Source: Kaustia mangrovi (GTDB taxonomy: Bacteria > Pseudomonadota > Alphaproteobacteria > Rhizobiales > Im1). Taken from it: DNA of 64,000 bases. A program made the position numbers and the translations under genes. Under the pieces are notes generated by a model, which was given only the letters and a program-made list of their open reading frames with translations, was not told the origin of the DNA and made no database searches. The number at the start of each line of letters is the position of its first letter. Position 1 is the first letter of the stretch. Where the stretch lies: positions 3,214,501 to 3,278,500 of the forward strand of contig NZ_CP058214.1 of the NCBI RefSeq assembly GCF_015482775.1. The letters run 5' to 3'. Shown in pieces: positions 33,229 to 42,751 of this stretch.

Positions 33229-33389
33229 GCCGGCGCTCCGGCCTCTGAAAGACATCCGCAAGGGCCGGCGGGACCGCCCTGTCGGCGGCTGTGCGGCGGC
33301 AATCGCTGTCCATGGCCGCGGGGGGAAGCGCTGGAAGAGCGTGTCCGGCCTGCCGGCGAAACCAGTCAGTCAATCACGTGGAGGAGAGA

Positions 33390-34421
33390 ATGAACCCAGT
33401 TACGAAACCGGTGATGGCGAGCGCCGTCGGCCTGCTCGTCGCGGTCATGGGGGCGATCCCGGCCTTAGCCGACACCCTGGAGACCGTCCGCGAGCGCGGG
33501 CGGCTGGTGTGCGGTGTGAATACCGGGCTTGCCGGGTTCTCCTATACCGACAGCAAAGGCGAGTGGGCGGGCTTCGACGTGGATATCTGCCGCGCGGTGG
33601 CCGCGGCCACGCTCGGGGATGGCGATGCGGTGGAGTTCGTGCCGCTGACCGGCAAGACGCGGTTCACCGCGCTCAGCTCCGGCGAGATCGACATCCTGTC
33701 GCGGAACACGACATGGACCTATTCGCGCGACACGGAGCTTGCGGCGGACTTCACCGGCACGACCTACTATGACGGTCAGGGGTTCTTGATCCGCAAGGCG
33801 GTCGGGATCGAGTCCGCCAAGGATCTCGACGGCGCGACCGTCTGCATCCAGACCGGCACGACGACCGAGCTGAACCTGTCGGAGTTCTTCCTGTCGAACG
33901 GCATGTCCTACGAGCCGGTGCCGATCGAGTCCCCGGCGGAGGCGCAACAGCAATATCTCGCCCAGTCCTGCGACGTCTATACGGCCGACACCTCCGCGTT
34001 GGCGGCGGCCCGGTCGAGCTTTGCCGATCCGACGGCCCATATGATCCTGCCGGAGGTCATCTCCAAGGAGCCCCTCGGTCCCCTCGTCCGCCATGGCGAC
34101 GACCGCTGGGCCGATATCGTCGGCTGGACCGTCCGTGCGCTGGTCGCAGCCGAGGAGCTGGGGCTCACATCCGAAAACGTCGACGAACAGGCCGCTGCGA
34201 GCAAGGTGCCCGAAGTGGGCCGCCTGCTCGGCACGGATGGCGATCTCGGGGCCATGAACGGCCTGTCGGCAGGATGGGCGCGGGACGCGATCGCCGCGGT
34301 GGGGAACTACGGCGAGATGTTCTCGCGCAATCTCGGCACCGACTCGCCCATCGGTCTGGAGCGCGGCCTGAATGCGCTCTGGACGAATGGCGGCCTGCAA
34401 TACGCACCGCCCTTCCGTTGA
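33390..34421 (+). CDS. aapJ: general amino-acid ABC transporter substrate-binding protein
   Basis: Periplasmic binding protein (343 aa). The signal peptide covers residues 1-27 (VMASAVGLLVAVMGAIPALA). The mature part starts DTLETVRERGRLVCGVNTGL and continues with GFDVDICRAVAAATLGD, LSSGEIDILSRNTTWTYSRD and TVCIQTGTTTELNLSEFF, all hallmarks of AapJ/BztA. The ATG at 33390 has GGAGGAGAGA upstream. First of aapJQMP, 161 bp after the lyase; followed by a strong stem-loop before aapQ. Confidence 0.93.
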   Translation: MNPVTKPVMASAVGLLVAVMGAIPALADTLETVRERGRLVCGVNTGLAGFSYTDSKGEWAGFDVDICRAVAAATLGDGDAVEFVPLTGKTRFTALSSGEIDILSRNTTWTYSRDTELAADFTGTTYYDGQGFLIRKAVGIESAKDLDGATVCIQTGTTTELNLSEFFLSNGMSYEPVPIESPAEAQQQYLAQSCDVYTADTSALAAARSSFADPTAHMILPEVISKEPLGPLVRHGDDRWADIVGWTVRALVAAEELGLTSENVDEQAAASKVPEVGRLLGTDGDLGAMNGLSAGWARDAIAAVGNYGEMFSRNLGTDSPIGLERGLNALWTNGGLQYAPPFR

Positions 34422-34427
34422 GACCGT

Positions 34428-34460
34428 CTGGCCTGCCCGTCTCCCCGCCGGGCAGGCCAG
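34428..34460 (+). terminator. Intercistronic stem-loop between aapJ and aapQ
   Basis: Perfect 12-bp stem CTGGCCTGCCCG/CGGGCAGGCCAG with a 9-nt loop, starting 7 bp after the aapJ stop and without a T-run. Partial attenuation or 3' protection of aapJ mRNA is the expected effect, giving more binding protein than permease. Confidence 0.75.
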
Positions 34461-34494
34461 CGTTCCGTACGGCCCGACCTCCAAGGATATCTGC

Positions 34495-35715
34495 ATGGCT
34501 CATACGGCACTTACCATCGCAACGGACAGGATACGGCTGCCCCACCTGCTGTCGGACACGCGCTATCGTGACAAGACGCTGCAGGCGATCGCGGCCGTCC
34601 TCATCCTGACCGTTCTGGGCTGGCTGATCTCCAACACGCTCACCAATATGGCCGCGCTCGGCAAGCCGATCTCCTTCGGCTTTCTCTTCGACAAGGCCGG
34701 CTACGACATCAACCAGAGCCTGATCCCCTACAGTCCCGAGAGCAGCCATCTGCGCGCGGCGCTCACAGGCCTCGTGAACACTCTGGTCGTGGCTGCCATG
34801 GGGTGTGCGACCGCCACGGTCCTGGGCCTGTTCATCGGCATTGCGCGCCTGAGCCCGAACCGCCCGCTTGCAGGCCTCGCCCGCGTCTATGTGGAGGTGT
34901 TCCGCAACGTGCCGGTGCTGCTCTGGCTGCTTCTCATCTTCGCGCTGATCACGGAGGCCCTGCCGCCCCCGAGCGCCTTCCGGGGCGCGGACCACACGGC
35001 CACCATGTGGCTGTCCGACAGCATCGCCGTGACCAATCGCGGCGTCTTCGTGCCGAGCCTGTCGTTCACGACGCCCGGCGGTGCCTGGATGCTCGTCGCC
35101 GCGATCATCGGTGCGGGCGCCTGCTCCTTCGCCCTGGCCCGTGTCGCCGACCGCCGCCAGCGGGCCACTGGCCGGCGCCCCGGCACATGGCTGCCGGCGC
35201 TCGGCATCTGGATCGCGCTTGTGGGGCTCGCGGTCGTGTGGAGTGGTCCGGCCCTGACCGTGCCGGAGCTGAAGGGGTTCAACTTCAGGGGCGGCGTGCA
35301 TCTGCGCAACTCGCTGATCGCCCTGTGGCTTGCGCTTTCGCTCTACACGGCGGCCTTCGTGGCCGAAATCGTCCGGTCCGGGATCGCCGCGGTGGCAGAG
35401 GGGCAGAAGGAAGCAGCGGCCTCGCTCGGCCTTTCCCCCGGCCAGACCATGCGGCTGGTCGTCCTGCCGCAGGCCCAGCGGGTGATCATACCGCCGCTGA
35501 TCTCGCAATATCTGAGCCTGACGAAGAACTCCTCGCTCGCCATCGCCGTCGGCTACATGGATCTCACCGGCACGCTGATGGGGATCACCCTGAACCAGAC
35601 GGGCCGGGAACTGGAGGCCGTGCTGCTTGGAATGGGGTTCTATCTCTCCGTTTCCGCCGGCGTGTCCGTGGCGCTCAACTGGTACAACGCCCGCGTCCAA
35701 TGGAAGGAGCGCTGA
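34495..35715 (+). CDS. aapQ: amino-acid ABC transporter permease
   Basis: Inner-membrane permease (406 aa) with about eight helices and the long insertion typical of AapQ/BztB. The HisM-type domain is split: TGLVNTLVVAAMGCATATVL plus VEVFRNVPVLLWLLLIF in the first part, and AAFVAEIVRSGIAAVAEGQK with the EAA loop EAAASLGLSPGQTMRLVVLP in the second. ATG at 34495 after AAGGATATCTGC. Separated from aapM by 2 bp. Confidence 0.92.
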   Translation: MAHTALTIATDRIRLPHLLSDTRYRDKTLQAIAAVLILTVLGWLISNTLTNMAALGKPISFGFLFDKAGYDINQSLIPYSPESSHLRAALTGLVNTLVVAAMGCATATVLGLFIGIARLSPNRPLAGLARVYVEVFRNVPVLLWLLLIFALITEALPPPSAFRGADHTATMWLSDSIAVTNRGVFVPSLSFTTPGGAWMLVAAIIGAGACSFALARVADRRQRATGRRPGTWLPALGIWIALVGLAVVWSGPALTVPELKGFNFRGGVHLRNSLIALWLALSLYTAAFVAEIVRSGIAAVAEGQKEAAASLGLSPGQTMRLVVLPQAQRVIIPPLISQYLSLTKNSSLAIAVGYMDLTGTLMGITLNQTGRELEAVLLGMGFYLSVSAGVSVALNWYNARVQWKER

Positions 35716-35717
35716 CC

Positions 35718-36971
35718 ATGCCCGCGCCGTCCTTTTGCCGGACCGAGACGATCGCGCCCCGACCGGCCCCCGAGGCCCGCAGCGGGCTGGCGGGGCGACT
35801 GGCGGAGATACGGAGGAGGGGCCCGCTCCAGGCGGCCGTCTCGCTCCTGTCCATCGGCGTTCTGGTGTGGATCGTCTGGACGGTCCTGTCCTGGTCGCTG
35901 TCGGACACATGGTCGGCCAATTCGCTCTCCCAGTGCCGCGAGATCCTCGCCGATCATCGCCACAAGGCTTGCTGGGGGGTGATCCGCGAACGCTGGCTGC
36001 AGATCCTTATCGGGTTCTATCCGCGCGATCTCATGTGGCGCCCGATCCTGGCCTTTGGCCTGCTGGTCCCCGGACTTGCATGGCTCTTGCGCGTGAAGGC
36101 CCCGCCCGGCGGCCGCAAATGGGGTTTCGTGCCCTTTGCGGTCGCGCCCTATCTGCTGTGGGGCGGCCCGGTTGCGCCGGTGCTCTCTGCCGTGCTTGCA
36201 GGACTGGCCGCCTGGCTTGCCTATCGCTGCGGGGCCAGGGCCTGGCTCGCCCTGTGTGTTGCCGTCGCCACCTTCGCGGCAGCGCACGCCTTGCCGGTCT
36301 CCGGCGATGTCGGCCTGGCGCCTGTGACCGGCCGGGAGTTCGGCGGGTTCCTCCTGTCGGTCGTGATCGGCCTGTGCGCCATCGTGTTCTCTCTGCCGCT
36401 CGGCATTGCGCTCGCGCTCGGCCGCACCTCGCGCCTGCCGCTCCTGCGCCTGGTGTCCACGGGATTCATCGAGTTCATCCGCGGCGTTCCGCTCATCACA
36501 TTGCTGTTCGTGGCCTCGACCCTGCTCAATATCTTCCTGCCGCCGGGAACCAATTTCGATATCGTGCTGCGGGTCATCATCATGGTGACGCTGTTTGCCG
36601 CCGCCTATGTCGCGGAGGTCGTGCGCGGGGCGCTCTCGGCGGTTCCCAGGGGCCAGACCGAAGGGGCCGCGAGCCTCGGCCTCGCATACTGGCAGACCCA
36701 GCGGCTGATCGTCCTGCCGCAGGCGCTCAGAATCTCCATTCCGGGCATCGTCAGCACGTTCATCTCGGTCTTCAAGGACACCACGCTCGTCTCGGTCATC
36801 GGCCTCCTCGACCCGCTGGGGCTGGCCAACAACATCCGCGCGGATAGCGCCTGGACCGGGATCGCCTGGGAAATCTACGGCTTCGTCGCCGTTCTCTTCT
36901 TCGCCCTCTGCTTTGCCATGTCGCAATACTCGATGTGGCTGGAAAGGCAGTTGCGCACCGATCATCGATAG
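35718..36971 (+). CDS. aapM: amino-acid ABC transporter permease
   Basis: Second permease (417 aa). It has an N-terminal helix ([20 protein letters not shown]), extra helices in the middle, and the HisM domain from about residue 215 ([40 protein letters not shown]). The EAA loop is [20 protein letters not shown]. Starts 2 bp after aapQ and ends 10 bp before aapP, so coupling is tight. Confidence 0.92.
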   Translation: MPAPSFCRTETIAPRPAPEARSGLAGRLAEIRRRGPLQAAVSLLSIGVLVWIVWTVLSWSLSDTWSANSLSQCREILADHRHKACWGVIRERWLQILIGFYPRDLMWRPILAFGLLVPGLAWLLRVKAPPGGRKWGFVPFAVAPYLLWGGPVAPVLSAVLAGLAAWLAYRCGARAWLALCVAVATFAAAHALPVSGDVGLAPVTGREFGGFLLSVVIGLCAIVFSLPLGIALALGRTSRLPLLRLVSTGFIEFIRGVPLITLLFVASTLLNIFLPPGTNFDIVLRVIIMVTLFAAAYVAEVVRGALSAVPRGQTEGAASLGLAYWQTQRLIVLPQALRISIPGIVSTFISVFKDTTLVSVIGLLDPLGLANNIRADSAWTGIAWEIYGFVAVLFFALCFAMSQYSMWLERQLRTDHR

Positions 36972-36981
36972 GAACGCCACC

Positions 36982-37767
36982 ATGACCGCAACACTGCGCA
37001 AGGCGGCCACCGAGGATGTGGCCATCGACATCCGCAACATGAACAAGTGGTATGGGACCTACCATGCCCTGCGGGACATCAACCTGACCGTCGCCCGTGG
37101 GGAGCGGATCGTGATCTGCGGCCCGTCCGGCTCGGGCAAGTCGACGATGATCCGCTGCATCAACGCCCTGGAAGACCACCAGAGCGGATCCATCACCGTC
37201 GACGGCACGCGTCTGTCCTCCGATCTGAGGAACATCGACAGGATCCGCTCCGAAGTCGGGATGTGCTTCCAGCACTTCAACCTGTTTCCGCATCTGACCA
37301 TCCTGGAGAACTGCACACTGGCGCCGGTCTGGGTGCGGAAGATCCCGTTCGAAGAGGCCGAGGATATCGCCGTCCACTATCTGGACAAGGTCGGGGTCCT
37401 GGATCAGGCGGGCAAATATCCCGGCCAGCTCTCCGGCGGACAGCAGCAACGTGTGGCCATCGCCCGCAGCCTGTGCATGAAGCCGCGGATCATGCTCTTC
37501 GACGAGCCGACCTCCGCCCTCGATCCGGAAATGATCAAGGAGGTGCTCGATACGATGCTGCAATTGGCGCAGGAGGGGATGACGATGCTGTGCGTCACCC
37601 ACGAAATGGGCTTCGCGCGCGAGGTCGCCGATCGCGTCGTCTTCATGGATATGGGCCAGATCATGGAGGAGAACGCGCCCGAAGCGTTCTTCGAGGCCCC
37701 CCGGAACGACCGGACCCGGCTGTTCCTGGGGCAGGTGCTGGGCCACCGGACCGCCGCTGGCGAATAG
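36982..37767 (+). CDS. aapP: amino-acid ABC transporter ATP-binding protein
   Basis: Cytoplasmic ATPase (261 aa): Walker [11 protein letters not shown]-loop QHFNLFPHL, signature LSGGQQQR, Walker [15 protein letters not shown] and H-loop [11 protein letters not shown] at 36982 after AGGAACGCCACC. Completes the canonical aapJQMP order. Confidence 0.95.
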   Translation: MTATLRKAATEDVAIDIRNMNKWYGTYHALRDINLTVARGERIVICGPSGSGKSTMIRCINALEDHQSGSITVDGTRLSSDLRNIDRIRSEVGMCFQHFNLFPHLTILENCTLAPVWVRKIPFEEAEDIAVHYLDKVGVLDQAGKYPGQLSGGQQQRVAIARSLCMKPRIMLFDEPTSALDPEMIKEVLDTMLQLAQEGMTMLCVTHEMGFAREVADRVVFMDMGQIMEENAPEAFFEAPRNDRTRLFLGQVLGHRTAAGE

Positions 37768-37926
37768 ACCGCCCGTCGGCCACTGGCCGGCGATCTCTCC
37801 GTTCTCCCGGTCTTGTGATGGTGGACGCCTCGAACAAGGCGGCCGGACGGTGTATAATGACCCAACACAATGAGGGATCGCCGTTCGACGGGGCTCCGGG
37901 GCGAATTGCCGAGGGAGACGTGCGTC

Positions 37927-38721
37927 ATGGCGAAGTCGACAGGTTTCGACACTGCGGAAACGCCCCTGGAGACGCCGGCCATCCGGACGGTGAGCCTGGC
38001 GGATTTGAGGGATGCGCTGGCGAAGGGGCTGGACGATTTCCGGGCGAACCGCAGCGACATCTTCTTCCTGTGCGTCATCTATCCGGTCATCAGCGTGCTG
38101 CTCGTGCGCGCGGTGATCGGCGGTAATCTCCTGCCCCTGGTCTTCCCGATCCTGGCGGGCTTCACGCTGATCGGCCCGGTTATCGCCATCGTCTTCTACG
38201 AGATCAGCCGGCGTCGCGAGGCTGGCGAGGAGCCGCGTTGGGGCGACGCCATCGCTGTCGTTCGCCATACCGCCATCGGCTCGCTCGCCATTCTCGCCGG
38301 TCTGCTCCTGGCGATCTTCGGGGTCTGGCTCGCCGTGGCCTGGGGGATCTACGAGCTGACCCTCGGCGGGGCGCTGCCCGCTTCGCTGTCCGCCTTTGCG
38401 CGCGACGTGTTCACGACGCCGGAAGGCTGGGCGCTCATCGCCATCGGCAACGGCGTGGGGTTCCTGTTTGCCGTGCTGGTCCTGGCGGTCTCGGTCGTCT
38501 CCTTCCCGATGCTGCTCGACCGCGAGGTGAATGTGGTGACGGCGATCGCGACATCGGTCCGGGTGGTGACGGCCAACCCGGCGACCATGGCGGTCTGGGG
38601 ACTGATCGTCGCCGTCTCGCTCGCCATTGGCTGCATTCCGCTCTTTGTCGGGCTCGCGATAGCGATCCCCGTCCTGGGGCATGCCACATGGCACCTCTAC
38701 CGCAAGGCCGTACCGCGCTGA
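37927..38721 (+). CDS. DUF2189-type inner-membrane protein (264 aa)
   Basis: Six or so hydrophobic helices. The opening TVSLADLRDALAKGLDDFRANRSD and the FAGFTLIGPVIAIVFYEISRR-like stretch (here ILAGFTLIGPVIAIVFYEIS) are hallmarks of DUF2189 proteins, some of which are annotated as cytochrome c oxidase-linked. GGGAGACGTGCGTC precedes the ATG at 37927. It is convergent with the MarR gene. Function unknown. Confidence 0.78.
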   Translation: MAKSTGFDTAETPLETPAIRTVSLADLRDALAKGLDDFRANRSDIFFLCVIYPVISVLLVRAVIGGNLLPLVFPILAGFTLIGPVIAIVFYEISRRREAGEEPRWGDAIAVVRHTAIGSLAILAGLLLAIFGVWLAVAWGIYELTLGGALPASLSAFARDVFTTPEGWALIAIGNGVGFLFAVLVLAVSVVSFPMLLDREVNVVTAIATSVRVVTANPATMAVWGLIVAVSLAIGCIPLFVGLAIAIPVLGHATWHLYRKAVPR

Positions 38722-38743
38722 ACGGGCGAGGGTTCCGGACTGG

Positions 38744-39208
38744 TCAGGCGGTGGCGGCCAGCCTGGAGAGCAACCCGGCGAGCTCCTCGGCCTCCGCCTC
38801 GCTCAGCCGGTCGCCGATCTCGCGCCGGATCGCCTCCGCATAGACCGTCCACATGCGCGCGCGCAGGGTGCGGCCGGCGTCGGTGATGACGACCCAATGG
38901 CCGCGTCCGTCGCCGCTGAAGGGCTCGCGGCGGATCAGGCGGTTGTGCTCGAGACGATTGAGCAGGCGGGAGAGATTGTACTGGGCGAGCAGGGTGCGCT
39001 CCTCGATCTCGAACGGCCTGAGACGACCGTCCTCGGCGCGCGCAAGCTCCCACAGAACGTCGTACCAGCTCAGCGGAGGCAGGTCGGCATCCTTCAGGTC
39101 GCGCTCTATGGCGGCCAGCACGAGCCGCTGCGCACGCATCAGACGGACCCAGGCGCGCACGGCGGCGGGCGAGGGGGATCCGGTCGCTGTCGGGGGGGCG
39201 CTACACAT
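38744..39208 (-). CDS. MarR-family transcriptional regulator (154 aa)
   Basis: Winged-helix dimer regulator. RAWVRLMRAQRLVLAAIERD is the dimerisation helix, then LPPLSWYDVLWELARAEDGR, the recognition helix region LLAQYNLSRLLNRLEHNRLI and the wing RREPFSGDGRGHWVVITDAG. The start is the ATG at 39208, directly beside the ATGCAATTACAT site. The frame is open to 39355 but that part runs through the operator region. Divergent from the glutathione S-transferase gene, its likely target. Confidence 0.87.
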   Translation of the reverse strand: MCSAPPTATGSPSPAAVRAWVRLMRAQRLVLAAIERDLKDADLPPLSWYDVLWELARAEDGRLRPFEIEERTLLAQYNLSRLLNRLEHNRLIRREPFSGDGRGHWVVITDAGRTLRARMWTVYAEAIRREIGDRLSEAEAEELAGLLSRLAATA

Positions 39209-39210
39209 GA

Positions 39211-39268
39211 ATGCAATTACATACACCTTGACAGGCCGCATGCAAGCGCCATATAGATGCAATTGCAT
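39211..39268 (+). promoter_or_regulatory. GST promoter flanked by two MarR operator candidates
   Basis: ATGCAATTACAT (39211-39222, one mismatch from a palindrome) and ATGCAATTGCAT (39257-39268, perfect palindrome) flank TTGACA at 39228-39233 and TATAGA at 39252-39257 (18-bp spacer). The second site overlaps the probable transcription start of the GST gene and the first abuts the MarR start, an arrangement fitting repression of both genes. Confidence 0.7.
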
Positions 39269-39341
39269 ATATATGGCGCGGCCGGCTTGCGATCTTGCCC
39301 CGAAACCGCCGTGCCGCGCCGAGCGAAACGGGAGAAGGATC

Positions 39342-40025
39342 ATGCCGGACGCCAAGCTGACGCTGGTCAGCCACCACCTCTGCCCCTATGTGCAGCGCGC
39401 CGCCATCGCGCTGTCGGAGAAGGGCGTGGCCTTCGAGCGGCGCCATATCGACCTGTCGGCGAAGCCCGACTGGTTTGTGAGGCTGTCGCCGCTCGGCAAG
39501 GTGCCGCTCCTGATCGTCCGCGACGAGGCGGGCGGCGAGACGGTGCTGTTCGAATCCGCCGCCATCTGCGAGTATCTGGAGGAAACCCAGCCGGGCGTCG
39601 CGCTCCATCCGCAAGACCCGCTGGAACGGGCGCGCCACCGCGGGTGGATCGAGTTCGGCTCCGCCATCCTGTCGGATCTGTGGGGGTTCGAGACGGCGGC
39701 CGACGAGGCGACCTACGAGGCCAAGCGCCAGGCGCTCAGGACGAAATTCGCCCGTCTCGACGGCGAGCTCGGGGCCGCACCCTATTTCGCCGGTGCGGGA
39801 TTCAGCCTGGTCGATGCGGTCTTCGCGCCGATCTTCCGATATTTCGACGTCTTCGACACGATCGCGGAGACCGGCGTGTTCGATGGCCTGTCCCGCGTCG
39901 GCGCATGGCGCGCCGAGCTCGCCGGGCGGAGCAGTGTCCGCGCGGCTGTGACGGAGGATTACGGCGAACGCCTGAAGGCGTTTCTGGACCGCCACGACGC
40001 CTATCTGCTGAAGGCGGCGGCCTGA
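39342..40025 (+). CDS. glutathione S-transferase (227 aa)
   Basis: Cytosolic GST. The thioredoxin-like N-terminal domain has the active-site motif SHHLCPYVQRAAIALSEKG, KVPLLIV (cis-proline) and LFESAAICEYLEE (glutathione gamma-glutamyl site); the helical C-terminal domain follows from about residue 90. The CPYVQR motif is typical of omega/GstB-type bacterial GSTs with a catalytic cysteine. The ATG at 39342 has GGGAGAAGGATC upstream. MarR control implies induction by an electrophile or phenolic compound. Confidence 0.9.
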   Translation: MPDAKLTLVSHHLCPYVQRAAIALSEKGVAFERRHIDLSAKPDWFVRLSPLGKVPLLIVRDEAGGETVLFESAAICEYLEETQPGVALHPQDPLERARHRGWIEFGSAILSDLWGFETAADEATYEAKRQALRTKFARLDGELGAAPYFAGAGFSLVDAVFAPIFRYFDVFDTIAETGVFDGLSRVGAWRAELAGRSSVRAAVTEDYGERLKAFLDRHDAYLLKAAA

Positions 40026-40044
40026 CGGGCTTCAAGGGTTCCGG

Positions 40045-40074
40045 CCCCGGCGGGATGCGCCCGCCGGGGCTTTT
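40045..40074 (+). terminator. Rho-independent terminator after GST
   Basis: Perfect stem CCCCGGCGGG/CCCGCCGGGG, loop ATGCG, then CTTTT; 20 bp after the GST stop. Confidence 0.9.
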
Positions 40075-40150
40075 CGCCGCCGCTCCCGCTGGTCTATGGT
40101 GAAGCCCCCTATCCGTCGGGGCCAGAACGAACCAGCAGGGAGTGACCGTC

Positions 40151-41275
40151 ATGAAGACGAGGGCCGCGGTGCTGAACGCATCGCCCGTCGAGAGGCCTTA
40201 TGCCGAGACCCGCCCGCTTTCCATCGAGGAGATCGTGCTCGACCCGCCGGGGCCGGGCGAGGTGCTGGTCAAGGTCAAGGCGGCGAGCCTGTGCCATTCT
40301 GACCTCTCCGTTATCAATGGCGACCGCCCGCGCCCGATGCCCATGGTGCTCGGCCACGAGGCCGCCGGCATCGTGGAGGAGACCGGTCCCGGTGTCGACG
40401 ACCTCGAGCCCGGCGACCATGTCGTCATGGTGTTCGTGCCTTCCTGCGGCCATTGCCTGCCCTGCGCGGAGGGGCGTCCGGCGCTGTGCGAGCCCGGCAA
40501 TGCCGCCAATGGGGCGGGCACGCTGATCTCCGGTGCGCGCCGCCTTCACCGCTCCGGCGGCGACGTCAACCACCATATCGGGGTCTCCGCCTTCGCCGAC
40601 CATGCGGTGCTGTCGCGCCGCTCGCTGATCCGGATCGGGCGGGAGTTCCCGCTCGACAAGGCGGCGCTGTTCGGCTGCGCGGTGCTGACGGGCGTCGGGG
40701 CCGTCATCAACACGGCGGACGTGAAGGCGGGCCAGTCGGTCGCCGTCGTGGGGCTCGGCGGCGTCGGGCTGTCGGCGCTTCTCGGCGCGGTCGCGGCGGG
40801 CGCCTCGCGCATCGTTGCGGTCGACCTCGCCGAGGACAAGCTCGCCTTCGCCAGCGAGCTCGGCGCGACCGACACGGTCAATGCGTCGGAGCCGGGCTGC
40901 GCCGACGAGGTCAGGGAGATCACGGGCGGCGGCGTCGATCACGCTTTCGAGATGGCCGGCTCGGTGAAGGCCTTCGAGCTCGCCTACAAGATCACGCGGC
41001 GCGGCGGGTCGACGGTCACGGCAGGGCTCGCCAATCCGGCCCATACCATCGCGCTGCCGCCGGTGAGCCTCGTTGCCGAGGAGCGCACCGTGCGTGGCAG
41101 CTATGTGGGAAGCGCCATCCCCATGCGCGACCTGCCGCGCTATATGGCGCTCTATGCGCAAGGACGCCTGCCCGTCGACCGGCTGATGACCAGCACCGGC
41201 ACGCTCGACGGCATCAACGAGGCCTTCGACATGCTTGCCGACGGGCGCACGGTGCGCCACGTCATGACCCTTTAA
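40151..41275 (+). CDS. zinc-dependent alcohol dehydrogenase (374 aa)
   Basis: Medium-chain dehydrogenase. It has the catalytic zinc ligands in ASLCHSDLSVIN and VLGHEAAGIVEE, and a structural-zinc lobe in which SCGHCLPCAEGRPALCEPGN supplies four cysteines. The NAD site is VAVVGLGGVGLSALLGAVAA followed by the NAD-specific aspartate (IVAVDLAEDK). Resembles the class III/formaldehyde-type or aryl-alcohol branch; the substrate is unknown. The ATG at 40151 has GGGAG 8 nt upstream (a GTG at 40142 is less likely). The methyltransferase follows after 15 bp. Confidence 0.87.
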   Translation: MKTRAAVLNASPVERPYAETRPLSIEEIVLDPPGPGEVLVKVKAASLCHSDLSVINGDRPRPMPMVLGHEAAGIVEETGPGVDDLEPGDHVVMVFVPSCGHCLPCAEGRPALCEPGNAANGAGTLISGARRLHRSGGDVNHHIGVSAFADHAVLSRRSLIRIGREFPLDKAALFGCAVLTGVGAVINTADVKAGQSVAVVGLGGVGLSALLGAVAAGASRIVAVDLAEDKLAFASELGATDTVNASEPGCADEVREITGGGVDHAFEMAGSVKAFELAYKITRRGGSTVTAGLANPAHTIALPPVSLVAEERTVRGSYVGSAIPMRDLPRYMALYAQGRLPVDRLMTSTGTLDGINEAFDMLADGRTVRHVMTL

Positions 41276-41290
41276 CCCTCCAGGAGAGAT

Positions 41291-42013
41291 ATGACTGTCG
41301 AGACCGAACTGCCCATCGCCGCGCGCGGCACGCCGTCGGACACCATGGAGGCCATCGCGCTGGCCTTCGACGGGCTTGCGGGCCGCACCCTCCTCGATAT
41401 CGGCTGCGGGCGCGGCGCGCTCGCGGGCGCGCTCCGGCGGCGGGGCGCCCGCGTGGCGGGCGTCGATCCGAACCCGGAGGCGGTGGAGGCCGCGCGCCGG
41501 GCCGTGCCGGAGGCGACATTCGAGGTCTCGCCCGGCGAGACCTTGCCCTTCCCGGATGGCGCTTTCGACGGCGCGGTGTTCCTCAACAGTCTCCACCATG
41601 TCGCCTCCGCCGCCATGGCGCCGGCGCTCGGCGAGGCCGCGCGCGTGACCGGTCCCGGCCGGATCGTGCTCGTCGTGGAGCCGCTGGCCGCCGGCCCGTC
41701 CTTCGAGGTGATGCGCCCGATAGACGACGAGACAGAGATCCGCGCCCGCGCCGAGCGCGCGATCAGCGCCATGGTCGCCCACGGCGTCTTCTCGCTGGAG
41801 GCCTTGTGGGAATACGACACCGTGGAGCGCGTGGAGAGCGCCGAGGCGTTCCTCGACACGATCGTCGGCATCGACCCTTCGCGCGCGGACACGGCGCGGC
41901 GCGAGGCGGAGACGGTTGCGGCGCTGCTTGAGGCGCACGGCACGCCCGATGGCGGCGGCTATCTGCTCGCCGAGCCGCTGCGCGCGCATGTCCTGCGGGT
42001 CTCGGCCAGATAG
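41291..42013 (+). CDS. class I SAM-dependent methyltransferase (240 aa)
   Basis: Methyltransf_11-type fold: TLLDIGCGRGALAGALRRRG (motif I), VAGVDPNPEAVEAARRAVPE (motif II), FPDGAFDGAVFLNSLHHVAS and GPGRIVLVVEPLAAG. CAGGAGAGAT precedes the ATG. Probably cotranscribed with the alcohol dehydrogenase. Substrate unknown. Confidence 0.85.
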   Translation: MTVETELPIAARGTPSDTMEAIALAFDGLAGRTLLDIGCGRGALAGALRRRGARVAGVDPNPEAVEAARRAVPEATFEVSPGETLPFPDGAFDGAVFLNSLHHVASAAMAPALGEAARVTGPGRIVLVVEPLAAGPSFEVMRPIDDETEIRARAERAISAMVAHGVFSLEALWEYDTVERVESAEAFLDTIVGIDPSRADTARREAETVAALLEAHGTPDGGGYLLAEPLRAHVLRVSAR

Positions 42014-42034
42014 GGCGTCAGGGCGGCCCGGCGG

Positions 42035-42625
42035 TCAGTCGCGCGAATAGGGATCCTTCGGCGTGCGGTCGGGCGACAGGCTGTCGGTGGTCTGCTCGCT
42101 CAGCGACTCGAGCGCGTCGGCGAGGTGGATATCCGCGATGTTGGCATCCCCCGCCATCACGCGCAGCCGGTGCGCCTCGTGCAGCACCTCCGCATGAGTG
42201 GTGCCGTCGGGCGGCTCGAACTTGTAGCAGGCCAGCTCGATGAGCTGGCCGAGCGGATCGCGGAAATAAATCGAATCCATGAAGCCGCGGTCCTTCTCCC
42301 CGCTGTGCGCGATGCCGCGTTCCTCCAGCCGGCGCGCGGCCTGGGTGTAGGTCGCGCGCGAGACGGCAAAGGCGATGTGGTGGAGATTGCCGATGGCGGT
42401 CGGGTTGGGGCTGCGGTCGGGCGTGCGGCTCTCGTCGGTGAACACGGTGATCAGCCGGCCGTCGCCCGGATCGAAATAGAGGTGGCTCTCGTCGGGCGCA
42501 TCGAGATTGGGCTGCTCGAACACGAAGGGCATGCCGAGCACGCCTTCCCAGAAATCGATGGAGGTCTGTCGGTCGGCCCCGACCAGCGTGATATGATGGA
42601 CGCCCTGTACCTGTAGCTTGCGCAT
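42035..42625 (-). CDS. VOC-family (glyoxalase/bleomycin-resistance) protein (196 aa)
   Basis: Metal-dependent vicinal-oxygen-chelate fold. VHHITLVGADRQTSIDFWEG supplies the first metal histidine, then HLYFDPGDGRLITVF, LHHIAFAVSRATYTQAARRL (second histidine) and FRDPLGQLIELACYK (closing glutamate). This set of ligands resembles ring-cleaving dioxygenases or glyoxalase-like lyases. I chose the ATG at 42625; the open frame further upstream is unlike the family. Convergent with the methyltransferase. Confidence 0.82.
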   Translation of the reverse strand: MRKLQVQGVHHITLVGADRQTSIDFWEGVLGMPFVFEQPNLDAPDESHLYFDPGDGRLITVFTDESRTPDRSPNPTAIGNLHHIAFAVSRATYTQAARRLEERGIAHSGEKDRGFMDSIYFRDPLGQLIELACYKFEPPDGTTHAEVLHEAHRLRVMAGDANIADIHLADALESLSEQTTDSLSPDRTPKDPYSRD

Positions 42626-42751
42626 GACCGTTTCCTCTCTCGCTCGCACCGTGGGCGGGTCGGGCAGGGAACGAATGTCCGCCACCGTGCGTTCCGTCTA
42701 CTCGGAACCAAAGACCATATGGATGCCATTCGCAAGAAAAGGAGGCTGCCC

